Shown: positions 40,248-49,862 of the stretch, piece after piece
How the letters are laid out: every line of letters starts with the position of its first letter
Numbering within the stretch: position 1 is the stretch's first letter
Assembly (NCBI GenBank): GCA_017403145.1
Contig: JAFQOO010000007.1
Span: 1 to 64,000, forward strand
Reading direction: 5' to 3'
DNA from: Clostridia bacterium
GTDB lineage: Bacteria; Bacillota; Clostridia; Christensenellales; DTU072
DNA: 64,000 nt
Translations under genes and position numbers: made by a program
Notes under the pieces: model-generated
What the model was told of the DNA's origin: nothing
Seen by the model: the letters and a program-made list of their open reading frames with translations, nothing else
Databases searched by the model: none

Positions 40248-41219
40248 TTAATATAGAGGAATGGGCTGACCAAAGGCTGTTCCGCCCTTGCCTTCGAGCT
40301 CTACGCGGATATATTTTTCGCAGTTTTCGGGATTGAAGGTTGCTTCGTTACCGACTATTTCACCGCAAGATATCCAAGTTATTTTATCGTAGTCAGTGCC
40401 TTCTACGGTATATGAGCCGTCGTCGTTTTTAGTTATGCGCGTAATACGAGGGTCGGGAGTTACGTAGTCGTTTACAAGCGCATTGGTAACGGTATAGAAG
40501 TGCCCGTTACGGAAGGCGTGCTCTATGCTTTCTTCCGAGCGGTCGGGAGCAAGGAACATTGTGTAGCTCCAACCTATATCATCGTCGTCGTGAGTGTCGT
40601 CCGAGCCCATACCATATATATTTCTTTCGGGCATAAGTTCGGTTAGGCAAGCGTCCCATATTTCGCGGTCGTTTTCATAGCGGTCGTTACGATTTACTAT
40701 TTCCATACCCACTATGCAAGGATAGTCGGTAAACCATTTTATGCGTTGCTCGTTGGTAACTCCGTCGTATTTGCCGGGGTGATTGAGTATGGCTATGCCA
40801 CCACCATCGGTAACGGTTTGGAAGATGGTTTCGGGAGCATCTAGCGCAAAACCGATATAGGTATAGAAAATATTGATGTGAGCAATAAAGCTTTCCGCTT
40901 CGTTAGAGCAAATAGGGGTAAGGGTATAATCGGTTATACCAATTTCTTCAAAAGAGGTAAAGCCAAGGTAGTGGTCGCTTATGGCAAGAATATCATATCC
41001 TATATATTGATATTGGTTGACGCGGTCTTGTGGCCAAGTGGCGCTATCGAAGCTTCTATTAGTATGCGTGTGCGTGTTAGCCTTATATTGATTATAGGAC
41101 CAAATATCCTCAGGGGTAGCGGGGATATCGCCCTCTTGAGGGATAAAAAGATTGTTTACGAGCGCTACGGAAGTGGCTAAAAACACTGCGAGTATTAGTA
41201 CGAGTACTAGTTTTTTCAT
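40248..41219 (-). CDS. Exported PHP-domain phosphoesterase
   Basis: 323 residues with an N-terminal hydrophobic signal/anchor (VLVLILAVFLATSVAL). The PHP metal motifs are in order: NTHTHTNRS, LAISDHYLG, a Glu-rich NEAESF, ILNHPGKY and GMGSDDTHDDD. PHP domains use two or three metals for phosphoester hydrolysis. Export and the bound metals suggest a role on extracytoplasmic phosphate esters or cell-wall polymers. The SD on its strand (ATAGGTAGG) is good. Confidence 0.83.
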   Translation of the reverse strand: MKKLVLVLILAVFLATSVALVNNLFIPQEGDIPATPEDIWSYNQYKANTHTHTNRSFDSATWPQDRVNQYQYIGYDILAISDHYLGFTSFEEIGITDYTLTPICSNEAESFIAHINIFYTYIGFALDAPETIFQTVTDGGGIAILNHPGKYDGVTNEQRIKWFTDYPCIVGMEIVNRNDRYENDREIWDACLTELMPERNIYGMGSDDTHDDDDIGWSYTMFLAPDRSEESIEHAFRNGHFYTVTNALVNDYVTPDPRITRITKNDDGSYTVEGTDYDKITWISCGEIVGNEATFNPENCEKYIRVELEGKGGTAFGQPIPLY

Positions 41220-41368
41220 AATGACCTACCTATGGAGTTTAGGTAAATATTGTAGCACAAGTTTTTGCATTTTGGAATGAGTTATCAAATTATTTTGATA
41301 ATTTTATAAGGGCATCGGTAAATAAAAAGGAAAAAAGAAAGTGAGTTTGGAATTAGTATCAAAATCGT

Positions 41369-41398
41369 TTGACACCAAGCGGTCGAATAAACTAAAAT
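41369..41398 (+). promoter_or_regulatory. Promoter of the BMP nucleoside-transport operon
   Basis: TTGACA (41369-41374), 18 bases, TAAAAT (41393-41398). A TATGTATT/AATACATA dyad lies just downstream (41402-41421), a possible operator, then the SD ATGGAGG. Confidence 0.7.
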
Positions 41399-41466
41399 AA
41401 ATATGTATTTTTAATACATACTAAATAAAACAAATATGCCCAAAGGCAAAAAAATGGAGGACACAC

Positions 41467-42720
41467 ATGAAAAAAGTTTTAGCTATCGTTCTATGCGTAG
41501 CACTACTCGCAACTCTTGGCGTAAGCTTGGTTGCTTGTAACAAAGCTGAACCTGTTGCTGCTCTTATTTGCTTACACGGTGATAACTCTTCTTATGATAA
41601 GAACTTCATCGATGCATTCAAAGCAGCTTGTGAAGCAAAAGGCCTTACCGAAGACCAATACACCATCGTAGTTGATATTCCCGAAGAAGGAAACGATTGC
41701 TACGAAAAGGCAGCTCAATTTGCAGATGCTGGCTACAAAGTTGTATTTGCTGACTCTTTCGGCCACCAAGCAAACATGATTAAGGCAGCTAAGGAATTCG
41801 CAGACGTTCAATTCTGCCACGCAACCGGTACCGGTGCAAGCTTGTCTCTTGACGCTGATGCATCTAACGATACCCCCGCAAACTTCCACAATGCATTCGC
41901 ATCTATCTACGAAGGTAGATATCTTGCTGGTGTTGCTGCAGGTCTAAAGCTCATCGAAATGTATGGCGAAGACATCACCGACGCAGAAGCAACCATCGGC
42001 TACGTAGGCGCATGGCCCTATGCAGAAGTTATTTCCGGTTACACCTCTTACTATCTTGGCGTTAAGAGCATCGTTCCTAACGTAACCATGAAAGTTAAGT
42101 ACACCAACTCTTGGTACGACGAAGCTGCAGAAAAGAATGCTGCTATCGCTCTTATCAACGCTGGCGCTAAACTAGTTTCCGGACACGCAGACTCTATGGG
42201 CGTTCCCACTGCATGTAAAGAAAACAACATCCCCAACGTATTCTACAACGGCGTTTCTACCGAAGATACTTTCGTTATCGCTTCCAAGATTAACTGGCAA
42301 CCCTACTTTGAGTATATGCTCGATTGCGCTATGAACAATAAGCCCATCGACAAGGATTGGACCGGTACTCTTGCTACCAACTCTGTACAAATTACCGCTC
42401 TTGGTAACGCTGCAGCAGCTGGCACCCAAGCTAAACTTGACGAAGTAAAGGCAAAGCTTATCAGTGGAGAAATCAAGGTATTCGATACCGCTAACTTCAC
42501 CGTAAAAAATGCAAAGGCTGATACCTCTGCATTCTCCAAGGCATCTTATATCACTATGGACGAAAATGGCAAACTCCTTGCTTACAACGCAGACATCATC
42601 GATGCTGGCGACTATGTAGGCGAAACCAATGCTGTTGAAAACGGTATCTTCACCGAATCTTCAAAGCGTTCTGCTCCTTACTTTGACATTATCATTGACG
42701 GTATCACCATCATTGCATAA
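41467..42720 (+). CDS. BMP-family substrate-binding lipoprotein (nucleoside uptake)
   Basis: 417 residues. The signal peptide ends in LVAC (lipobox), anchoring the protein outside. The mature part matches BMP/PnrA-type binding proteins: VFADSFGHQANM, then IYEGRYLAGVAAGL, IGYVGAWPYAEVISGYTSYYLGV and GHADSMGVPTACKE. These bind purine or pyrimidine nucleosides. Codon use is biased to abundant codons, consistent with high expression. A hairpin after the stop likely lowers read-through to the downstream ATPase gene. Confidence 0.9.
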   Translation: MKKVLAIVLCVALLATLGVSLVACNKAEPVAALICLHGDNSSYDKNFIDAFKAACEAKGLTEDQYTIVVDIPEEGNDCYEKAAQFADAGYKVVFADSFGHQANMIKAAKEFADVQFCHATGTGASLSLDADASNDTPANFHNAFASIYEGRYLAGVAAGLKLIEMYGEDITDAEATIGYVGAWPYAEVISGYTSYYLGVKSIVPNVTMKVKYTNSWYDEAAEKNAAIALINAGAKLVSGHADSMGVPTACKENNIPNVFYNGVSTEDTFVIASKINWQPYFEYMLDCAMNNKPIDKDWTGTLATNSVQITALGNAAAAGTQAKLDEVKAKLISGEIKVFDTANFTVKNAKADTSAFSKASYITMDENGKLLAYNADIIDAGDYVGETNAVENGIFTESSKRSAPYFDIIIDGITIIA

Positions 42721-42757
42721 TTTGGAGTTCACATTTAACTTATAGAAAACTTAAAAT

Positions 42758-42780
42758 GGGCGGAGCGTCATACTCCGCCC
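42758..42780 (+). terminator. Partial terminator inside the transporter operon
   Basis: GGGCGGAG and CTCCGCCC form a perfect 8-bp stem with a 7-base loop and only a short T-poor tail, so it likely reduces read-through or protects the lipoprotein mRNA 3' end. Confidence 0.65.
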
Positions 42781-42824
42781 TATAAGTTTAATTTAACCTT
42801 TTATCTACTAACGGAGAAACTATT

Positions 42825-44630
42825 GTGAGTAACGTAGCTCTTGAACTAAAAAACATTACGAAAACCTTTGGTTCCGTTATCGCTAACAAGAACGTAAACC
42901 TCGTTCTCGAAAAGGGTGAAATTCTTTCCCTACTTGGCGAAAACGGTAGTGGTAAAACCACTCTTATGAATATGATATCGGGTATCTACTATCCCGACGA
43001 AGGCGAAATTTACATAGACGGAAAGTTAACCCATATTACCTCTCCTCAAGACGCCTTCAATTATAAAATAGGTATGATTCACCAACACTTCAAGTTGGTT
43101 GACGTTTTTAGCGCGGCAGATAACATTTTGCTCGGTGAAAAAATGCCTACCTATTCTATTAGAGAAAATGCAAAAAAATTGCTTGAAACGCTTCCTCAAG
43201 AAAGCCTTATTAAAGAGGTTAAAAAGGGCGAAAAAGTAAGCAAAACTTTGGATTTCAAAGTACTTGGCGACTATGCTCTAACCTATTTGAAGATTTGCGC
43301 CCTTCCTTTTATCAAGCTTGGAAAGTTCGTACAATTCGATTTTCTAGCAAACAATAGGGCAAAGAAGCTCCAAGAGGTTGCAGACAAGTATGGCTTTGAA
43401 ATCGACCTAAATAAGAAAATATACGATATGTCCGTTTCCGAGAAACAGACTGTCGAAATCATAAAAGTTTTATATCGCGGTGCAGAAATACTAATTCTTG
43501 ACGAGCCTACCGCAGTTCTTACTCCCCAAGAAATCAAAAAATTGTTCGACGTACTTCGTAAGATGAGGGAAGGTGGTAAATCTATCATTATTATTACCCA
43601 TAAGCTAAACGAGGTTATGGAAATTTCCGACAAGGTTACCATTTTACGTAAAGGCGAATATATAGGTACCGTCGAAACCAAGGACACCAGCGAAAAAGAG
43701 CTAACCGAAATGATGGTTGGTAAAAAGATTGACCTCAAGATAGAAAGAACTATAACCGATTTTGACAAACCTTTGTTGGAGATACGTAATCTTTCTATTA
43801 ACGGAGACGATGGCTCTAGCAAGATAGAAGACGTTAGCTTCTATATCCGTGGCGGTGAAATTTTGGGTGTTGCAGGTATAGCCGGTTGCGGACAAAAAGA
43901 ACTTTGTGAAGCTATCGCAGGTCTAAGAAAGATAGAAAACGGTGCTATATGCCATAAAGGTGATAGCATAGTAGGTTTACCCGCAAAGGCAATTATCGAC
44001 AAGGGTATTTCTATGAGCTTTATTCCCGAAGATAGACTTGGTATGGGACTAGCTCCCAACTTCTCTATTACCGATAATATGATGCTCAAGACCTACAACG
44101 ATAATAAAGGTCCTTTCGTTGATAGAAAGACTGCAAGAAAGAATGCGGAAGCTTTGATTAAAAAGCTAGAAATAGTAACTCCTTCTACCGAAACTCCCGT
44201 TAGACGTCTTTCCGGCGGTAACGTTCAAAAGGTGCTAGTAGGTAGAGAAATAGAGGCAGGTCCTAACGTAATTATTACCGCATATCCCGTTCGTGGTCTT
44301 GATATAAACTCTTCTTATGCTATTTATAACATTCTAAACGAACAAAAATCCAAAGGTACCGGCATATTGTTCATTGGTGAAGACCTCGACGTTATGCTTG
44401 CTCTATGTGATAAAATTATGGTTCTTTGTCACGGTAAGAATATGGGTATCGTTCACGCAGGAAAGGTTACCAAAGAGCAACTTGGTCTAATGATGACCGG
44501 CTCGCTTGACCTTACCGAAGTCAACGCAGAAAAGAATTATGGTATTGCTAAGGACAGCCACTTGACCGAGGAGCAATGGGAAGAAGAAAAAGAAAAAACC
44601 GAAGGAAAAGGAGAGAATGAAGATGAGTAA
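42825..44630 (+). CDS. Nucleoside ABC transporter ATPase with two ABC domains
   Basis: 601 residues. First domain: Walker A LGENGSGKTTL at about 38-48, Q-loop MIHQHFKLVD, signature MSVSEKQTVEI and Walker B ILILDEPTAVL. Second domain: degenerate Walker A VAGIAGCGQKEL, signature LSGGNVQKVLV and a Walker-B variant VIITAYPVRGLD, as usual for this family. Compared with common relatives of about 510 residues it is longer, with roughly 65 extra residues between Q-loop and signature of domain 1 and an acidic C-terminal tail. GTG start with GGAGA upstream. Confidence 0.88.
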   Translation: MSNVALELKNITKTFGSVIANKNVNLVLEKGEILSLLGENGSGKTTLMNMISGIYYPDEGEIYIDGKLTHITSPQDAFNYKIGMIHQHFKLVDVFSAADNILLGEKMPTYSIRENAKKLLETLPQESLIKEVKKGEKVSKTLDFKVLGDYALTYLKICALPFIKLGKFVQFDFLANNRAKKLQEVADKYGFEIDLNKKIYDMSVSEKQTVEIIKVLYRGAEILILDEPTAVLTPQEIKKLFDVLRKMREGGKSIIIITHKLNEVMEISDKVTILRKGEYIGTVETKDTSEKELTEMMVGKKIDLKIERTITDFDKPLLEIRNLSINGDDGSSKIEDVSFYIRGGEILGVAGIAGCGQKELCEAIAGLRKIENGAICHKGDSIVGLPAKAIIDKGISMSFIPEDRLGMGLAPNFSITDNMMLKTYNDNKGPFVDRKTARKNAEALIKKLEIVTPSTETPVRRLSGGNVQKVLVGREIEAGPNVIITAYPVRGLDINSSYAIYNILNEQKSKGTGILFIGEDLDVMLALCDKIMVLCHGKNMGIVHAGKVTKEQLGLMMTGSLDLTEVNAEKNYGIAKDSHLTEEQWEEEKEKTEGKGENEDE

Positions 44631-45798
44631 TAACGTTAAAGCAAAAAGAGAACCCCTTTTCCATATAGTCAAGAGAGAAGACCTCAAAATCGGCTATAAA
44701 ATAATGATATATGCTATTGCAATAGTAGTATCGTTGTTCTTGGGCGGTATTATGAGTTCGCTTGCTTCCAAGGGCGACCCCTTTAGCTTCTTCGTATCGC
44801 TAATAGACGGTTGTTTTGGTAGCAGTAGAAAACTTTGGGTTTTCCTACAACAAATGGCACTTATCCTATCAGTTTCTATGGCTCTTGTTCCCGCTTTCAA
44901 AATGAAATTCTGGAACTTGGGCGGTAACGGTCAAATATTGATAGGCGGTCTTGCTGCAATCGCTTGTATGTTCTATATGGGCGGAAAAGCAGACGACGGC
45001 GTTATCGTATTGGTTGCTGTTATAGCAAGTGCTTTGGCTGGCGCAATTTGGGCACTTATCCCCGCACTTTGCAAAGCATTCTTCAACACCAACGAATCTC
45101 TACTTACCCTTATGCTTAACTACATAGCATCCGGCTTGGTTACCTTCTTCCTAGCTGTTTGGGTTAAGAGCGGTTCGGGCGTTTTGGAACCCATCAAATA
45201 TGGTAATCTACCGGAGTTAGGTAATCCCTATATTTTAATTATACTATTCGGAGCTCTAATTACCGCTCTAATGTTTGTGTATTTGCGTTATAGCAAGCAC
45301 GGTTACGAACTTTCCGTAGTAGGCGATAGCCCCAATACCGCTAGATATATCGGCGTTAACGTTAAAATGGTAGTTATCAGAACTATGATTCTTTCTGGTG
45401 CTATTTGTGGTTTGGTAGGTCTACTTCTTACGAGTGGTATGAGCCATACTATCGGTGTTAAAACCGCCCAAAATATGGGCTTTACCGCGATTATGACCAC
45501 TTGGCTAGGTAATTGTAATCCTCTTATGATTATCGCAACCAGCTCGCTTGTAACCTTCGTTACTAAGGGTATGGAGCAAGTTCGTATGGACTTTGGTCTA
45601 ACCAACGATAGTATTGCTAACTTGATAATAGGTCTTGTATATTTCTTTATTATTGCTTGCGCCTTCTTTATCCAATACAAGGTAGTATTCAATATTAAAC
45701 TAAAGAAAGCTGTTAAGGCTACTGCAGATAATACTGTAGTTGCTTCTACGGAGGAAACTTCCACCGAAATCGAGGAAAATGAGGAGGAGGTAAAATAG
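44623..45798 (+). CDS. Nucleoside ABC transporter permease 1
   Basis: 391 residues, about nine hydrophobic segments. FWNLGGNGQILIGGLAA is the conserved loop of BMP/sugar-type permeases, followed by FNTNESLLTLMLNYIA and the coupling stretch SPNTARYIGVNVKM. It ends in an acidic tail. It pairs with the next gene to form the channel. The start could be ATG 44617 or 44623; both overlap the ATPase gene end. Confidence 0.88.
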   Translation: MSNNVKAKREPLFHIVKREDLKIGYKIMIYAIAIVVSLFLGGIMSSLASKGDPFSFFVSLIDGCFGSSRKLWVFLQQMALILSVSMALVPAFKMKFWNLGGNGQILIGGLAAIACMFYMGGKADDGVIVLVAVIASALAGAIWALIPALCKAFFNTNESLLTLMLNYIASGLVTFFLAVWVKSGSGVLEPIKYGNLPELGNPYILIILFGALITALMFVYLRYSKHGYELSVVGDSPNTARYIGVNVKMVVIRTMILSGAICGLVGLLLTSGMSHTIGVKTAQNMGFTAIMTTWLGNCNPLMIIATSSLVTFVTKGMEQVRMDFGLTNDSIANLIIGLVYFFIIACAFFIQYKVVFNIKLKKAVKATADNTVVASTEETSTEIEENEEEVK

Positions 45799-45799
45799 T

Positions 45800-46765
45800 A
45801 TGGTACAATTACTTCAAAGCGCAATCAGATTTTCAGCAGTTTTCCTATTCGGTTGTACCGGCGAAATTTTGACGGAAAAATCAGGACACCTTAACTTGGG
45901 TATCCCCGGCATTATGTGTGGCGGTACCGCAGGCGGATGTCTTGGCGTTGCACTCTATATGGCATCTCTTTCCGACCCTAGTAAGCCCGACTATTTCGCA
46001 CTCGTAATGATAGGTATTTTGATGGCGTTCTTATTCGCTTCGATACTAGGCGGAATTTATGCTCTACTTACCGTTAGCTTAAAGTGTAACCAAAACATAA
46101 CCGGTCTTGCTCTAACCACATTTGGTACCGGCTTTGCACAATTTATAATGGATAACTTTGTAGAACGTGGCAACTTCTCCGTAGCAAGTACCTATATTGC
46201 ACAAGGCTTCCCCTTCGCACAAAAATTGGGTTGGTTCGGCGATATATTCTTCTCGCACGGAATACTAGTTTATCTTGCAATCATTATCGCTTTAGTCGTA
46301 TCATTTTTCCTCAAGCGTTCAAAAATCGGTTTAGGTTTGCGCGCTGTGGGTGAAAATCCCGGTGCGGCAGATGCAGTAGGTATCAAGGTTGATAAATATA
46401 AATATATATCAATTTTGGTTGGTAGCGGTATTGCAGGTTTAGGTGGTTTCTTCTACGTTATGGACTATGCTCAAGGTATGTACGACAGCTATGCTACCAT
46501 CGAAGCATTCGGTTGGCTCGCTATTGCACTAGTTATATTCACCTTGTGGAGACCTAACCTTGCTATTATAGGTTCTATCGTATTCGGTATCCTATACGTA
46601 TTGCCTTATTTCGTAGGTGGCGACTCTTCTACCAGAAGTGCTTTGATTAAGCTTATTCCCTACGTTGTAACCGTACTGGTACTATTGGTTATTAGTATCA
46701 CCGGTAGCAAGAAGGCTCAACCCCCGTCGGCACTCGGCTTGACTTACTTTAGAGAAGAACGATGA
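45800..46765 (+). CDS. Nucleoside ABC transporter permease 2
   Basis: 321 residues with about eight hydrophobic segments. GEILTEKSGHLNLGIPGIM is the matching conserved loop in the second permease of this family, and LGLRAVGENPGAADAVGIKV the EAA-like coupling loop. SD GAGGAGGT at 45784-45791, ATG one base after the upstream stop. Together with permease 1 it moves nucleosides. Confidence 0.88.
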   Translation: MVQLLQSAIRFSAVFLFGCTGEILTEKSGHLNLGIPGIMCGGTAGGCLGVALYMASLSDPSKPDYFALVMIGILMAFLFASILGGIYALLTVSLKCNQNITGLALTTFGTGFAQFIMDNFVERGNFSVASTYIAQGFPFAQKLGWFGDIFFSHGILVYLAIIIALVVSFFLKRSKIGLGLRAVGENPGAADAVGIKVDKYKYISILVGSGIAGLGGFFYVMDYAQGMYDSYATIEAFGWLAIALVIFTLWRPNLAIIGSIVFGILYVLPYFVGGDSSTRSALIKLIPYVVTVLVLLVISITGSKKAQPPSALGLTYFREER

Positions 46766-47376
46766 TGGATAACTTGGAACGTATGAAGGCAGGGTTGCTT
46801 TACGACCCTACGACCAACGACGTGATGGACTATCAATTATCTTTGCTCGATAAAATGGTGGAGTATAATAACACTCTACCTCGTGAGCAAGAAAGACGTC
46901 AAAAGCTCCTCAAGGAGCTTTTTGGCGCTGTTGGTAAGGGTTGTTATATAGAAGCCCCTTATCACGCCAATTGGGGAGGTAAAAACGTTTTCCTCGGCGA
47001 TTACGTTTACGCAAACTTTGGACTTACCCTTGTAGATGATGCAAGTATCTACGTTGGTAATAACGTTATGTTTGCGCCTAACGTTGTAATCGCAACCGCA
47101 GGACACCCACTAAATCCTACTCTTAGAGAAAAGGGTTACCAATATAATCAAGAAGTGCATATTGGCAATAACGTTTGGATAGGGGCAAACGCCACCATAC
47201 TCCCCGGTGTTACGATAGGTGATAACTCCGTTATTGGCGCAGGCGCTGTGGTAAGCAAGGATATACCTGCAAACGTGCTTGCATTGGGCGTTCCCGCAAG
47301 AGTTGTTAGAGAGCTGGGCGAGCACGACAAAGAATATTATTTCCGCGATAAAAAGATAGATATTCCTATCGAATAA
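46765..47376 (+). CDS. Maltose/galactoside O-acetyltransferase-like hexapeptide protein
   Basis: 203 residues (204 if ATG 46762 is used). The N-terminal helical mac domain (MKAGLLYDPTTNDV) is followed by left-handed beta-helix hexapeptide repeats: APYHANWGGKNVFLGDYVYANFGL, then VHIGNNVWIGANATILPGVTIGDNSVIGAGAVV. The active-site His appears in TAGHPL. It acetylates a sugar-like acceptor with acetyl-CoA. It is the last gene of the nucleoside-transport operon, overlapping permease 2. Confidence 0.88.
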   Translation: MDNLERMKAGLLYDPTTNDVMDYQLSLLDKMVEYNNTLPREQERRQKLLKELFGAVGKGCYIEAPYHANWGGKNVFLGDYVYANFGLTLVDDASIYVGNNVMFAPNVVIATAGHPLNPTLREKGYQYNQEVHIGNNVWIGANATILPGVTIGDNSVIGAGAVVSKDIPANVLALGVPARVVRELGEHDKEYYFRDKKIDIPIE

Positions 47377-47393
47377 AAAACATTTTTATTAGC

Positions 47394-47420
47394 AAAAAGA
47401 GCGAGTTTTCGCTCTTTTTT
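47394..47420 (+). terminator. Terminator of the nucleoside transport operon
   Basis: AAAAAGAGCG and CGCTCTTTTT pair around AGTTTT, with a T tail. Confidence 0.88.
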
Positions 47421-47482
47421 ATTTACGTGCGTACGCAATCATTATATATAATAAAAAATTTTAAAAATATTGCTAAAAACAC

Positions 47483-47535
47483 TTTACAACTTTAGCGTAA
47501 TAAAGTATAATACAAATACTTTACTTGACTAAAGT
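47483..47535 (+). promoter_or_regulatory. Promoter with two identical dyad operators before the amino-acid ABC operon
   Basis: TTTACA (47483-47488), 17 bases, TATAAT (47506-47511). ACTTTA-N6-TAAAGT occurs exactly twice: at 47489-47506, filling the promoter spacer, and at 47518-47535, over the transcription start; centres are 29 bases apart. Binding at either site should block initiation. The operon's own last gene encodes a TrpR-like regulator that could be the binder. Confidence 0.78.
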
Positions 47536-47561
47536 AAAAATTTACAAGAAGGAATAGTATT

Positions 47562-48356
47562 ATGAAAAAAGCATTATTACTCGTTTTAGTTATTGTTTTA
47601 GGCGTTAGCGTATGCGCTGGATTGGTTGGTTGTAACCAAAAGAGCGACCTTGAAAAAGTTCAAGAAGCAGATAAAATCGTTGTTGGCGTAACCGTATATC
47701 CACCTATGGATTATATCGATGAAAATGGTGAATGGGCTGGCTTTGATGCAGAACTTGCTCAAATGTTTGCAGATGAACTTGGTGTTAACTGCCAAATAGT
47801 AATAATCAATTGGAAACAAAAGGTTGCCGAGCTAAACGGTCGACAAATTGATTTGATTTGGAATGGTATGACTGCTAGCGAAGAACTAGGCAATGAAATA
47901 GACTTTTCGGTTGCTTATGCAAAGAATGCTCAAGTAGCTGTTGTTAATAGCAATAGTACCATTGCAAGCGAAGAGCAAATAAAAGCTTCTAAAGTAGCTG
48001 TTGAGAATGGTAGCGCAGGTAACACCGTTGCAAGCGATATAATTAAACCTGCAACTTTGGTACCCGTAAAAGACCAAACTGCTGCTGTTAACGAAGTTGT
48101 TGCCGGCACTAGCGACGTTGCTATTATCGACCTTACTATGGCAAGCAGTATCGTAGGTAAAGGCGAATATGCAAATCTAAAGATAGTTGAAGGCGTTTCC
48201 TATGGCGATGAAATCTTTGCAGTTGGCTTAAGAAAAGGTAGCGACCTCAAAGAAAGACTCGATGCTTTCTTGAAGGCAAAATATGCTGATGGCACTATGG
48301 CTGGACTAATCGAAAAATATGATAACGTTGTTCTCAACGAAGATGCACTAAAATAA
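47562..48356 (+). CDS. Polar amino-acid-binding lipoprotein of an ABC transporter
   Basis: 264 residues, lipobox LVGC. The mature protein has the family-3 layout: IVVGVTVYPPMDYIDENGEWAGF early, DLIWNGMTASEELGNEIDFSVAY in the middle, VAVENGSAGNTV and EGVSYGDEIFAVGLRKG. It binds a polar amino acid outside the membrane and hands it to the permease that follows. SD AAGGAATAG is fair. Confidence 0.9.
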   Translation: MKKALLLVLVIVLGVSVCAGLVGCNQKSDLEKVQEADKIVVGVTVYPPMDYIDENGEWAGFDAELAQMFADELGVNCQIVIINWKQKVAELNGRQIDLIWNGMTASEELGNEIDFSVAYAKNAQVAVVNSNSTIASEEQIKASKVAVENGSAGNTVASDIIKPATLVPVKDQTAAVNEVVAGTSDVAIIDLTMASSIVGKGEYANLKIVEGVSYGDEIFAVGLRKGSDLKERLDAFLKAKYADGTMAGLIEKYDNVVLNEDALK

Positions 48357-48371
48357 TAAGAAAGGTTAGTA

Positions 48372-49061
48372 ATGGAAGAATTTGTCGACGTATCGTTACG
48401 GCTTTTGGAAGGATTTTCATCATCCGTAATAATATTCGTTTTTACTTTAATATTTGCAATTCCGCTCGGCTTGCTCATTGCGTTCTGCTCAATGAGCAAG
48501 TTCGCGCCTTTGCGTATCGTATCAAGAACGATAGTTTGGGTACTTCGCGGTACACCGCTTATGCTACAAATATTCGTTATTTTCTATCTGCCCGGATTGC
48601 TTAAGCTCTTTGTTTGGCCGGCAATGAATACCGGTTGGGCTTGGTTCGATAAAACGATATCCACCCGACTTATTGCGGCGCTTGTTGCTTTTAGCATCAA
48701 CTATGCGGCATATTTTTCGGAAATATTCCGTGGCGGAATAGAAGGTATCCCCAAAGGACAAATGGAGGCTGGCGAAGTTCTTGGTATGACCAAACCTCAA
48801 ATATTCTTTAAAGTTATCCTTATGCAAGTCGTAAAAAGGATAATCCCACCTATGTCCAACGAAATAATTACCCTGATAAAAGATACATCTCTTGCTAACG
48901 TAATCAGCGTTTTGGAGCTTATTTTCTGGGCGCAAACGTTTATGTTGGAAGGACTAATTTGGCCACTATTCTACGCAGGCGCATTCTATCTCGTTTTCGT
49001 TGGGGCACTTACGTTGTTCTTCAATTGGGTGGAAAAGAAACTCTCTTATTATAAGGTATAG
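48372..49061 (+). CDS. Polar amino-acid ABC permease
   Basis: 229 residues with about five hydrophobic segments. VWVLRGTPLMLQIFVIFY and EIFRGGIEGIPKGQMEAGEVLGMT are the conserved parts of the HisM/GlnP-type permeases, the second being the EAA loop that contacts the ATPase. It probably works as a homodimer, as no second permease gene is present. SD AAAGGTTAG; the ATPase gene starts 3 bases after its stop. Confidence 0.9.
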   Translation: MEEFVDVSLRLLEGFSSSVIIFVFTLIFAIPLGLLIAFCSMSKFAPLRIVSRTIVWVLRGTPLMLQIFVIFYLPGLLKLFVWPAMNTGWAWFDKTISTRLIAALVAFSINYAAYFSEIFRGGIEGIPKGQMEAGEVLGMTKPQIFFKVILMQVVKRIIPPMSNEIITLIKDTSLANVISVLELIFWAQTFMLEGLIWPLFYAGAFYLVFVGALTLFFNWVEKKLSYYKV

Positions 49062-49063
49062 AT

Positions 49064-49849
49064 ATGGCTTTTTTGGAAGTAAAAGAAATATATAAAAGTT
49101 TTGGAAAGACCGATGTCTTGAGGGGCATATCCTTCTCGCTGGAAGAAGGACAGGTTCTTTCTATCATTGGTTCCTCGGGTAATGGTAAGACCACTCTTTT
49201 AAGGTGCCTAAATTACCTTGAATTTGCAGATTCGGGAACGGTAACCCTAAATGGCAAACTTATATCCGACGGAAAGGTGCTCAAGAGCCTAAAAGAGAGT
49301 CAAATTCGTGAAAACAGATTGCATTTTGGACTAGTATTCCAATCTTTCAACCTATTCCCCCAATACACAGCCCTTCAAAACGTAAACCTAGCCCTTTCAC
49401 TTATGGAGAAAGAACGCGCTAAAAAGGGTGTGGAACCACTTTACGACGAGCCCTCTATAGAGGTTGCGAAAAAACTGCTTATCAAGGTGGGCTTAGAGGA
49501 TAAAATGGATTTGTATCCCTGTCAACTTTCGGGTGGTCAATGCCAAAGAGTGGCAATAGCTCGCGCTATGGCTCTAAAGCCTTCCGTTCTTTGCTTCGAC
49601 GAGCCCACTTCCGCTTTGGACCCGGAGCTTACGGGCGAGGTTTTGCGCGTAATAAAGGAGCTCAAAGAAAGCGAAGGCATAACTATGATTATAGTTACCC
49701 ACGAAATGAGCTTTGCAAAGAACGTGAGTGATAAAGTGTTGTTTATGGTCGACGGTATAGTGGAAGAAATGGGCGCACCGGTAGAAGTGTTCGATAATCC
49801 CAAGTCGGACAAGCTAAAAGCATTCCTTCAAGGAATAAACGAAAAGTAA
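49064..49849 (+). CDS. Polar amino-acid ABC transporter ATPase
   Basis: 261 residues. Walker A IGSSGNGKTTLLR at about 33-45, Q-loop VFQSFNLFPQY, signature LSGGQCQRVAIARAM, Walker B VLCFDEPTSALD and the H-loop IIVTHEM. It matches GlnQ/HisP-type ATPases. A loop between Walker A and Q-loop is somewhat longer than usual. It powers the binding-protein/permease pair encoded just before it. Confidence 0.92.
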   Translation: MAFLEVKEIYKSFGKTDVLRGISFSLEEGQVLSIIGSSGNGKTTLLRCLNYLEFADSGTVTLNGKLISDGKVLKSLKESQIRENRLHFGLVFQSFNLFPQYTALQNVNLALSLMEKERAKKGVEPLYDEPSIEVAKKLLIKVGLEDKMDLYPCQLSGGQCQRVAIARAMALKPSVLCFDEPTSALDPELTGEVLRVIKELKESEGITMIIVTHEMSFAKNVSDKVLFMVDGIVEEMGAPVEVFDNPKSDKLKAFLQGINEK

Positions 49850-49862
49850 TATAGGAGGATTT

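Noticed and set aside
43283..43822. 179-codon minus-strand frame inside the ABC ATPase
   Set aside because: Antisense of strong Walker and signature motifs, no start signal.
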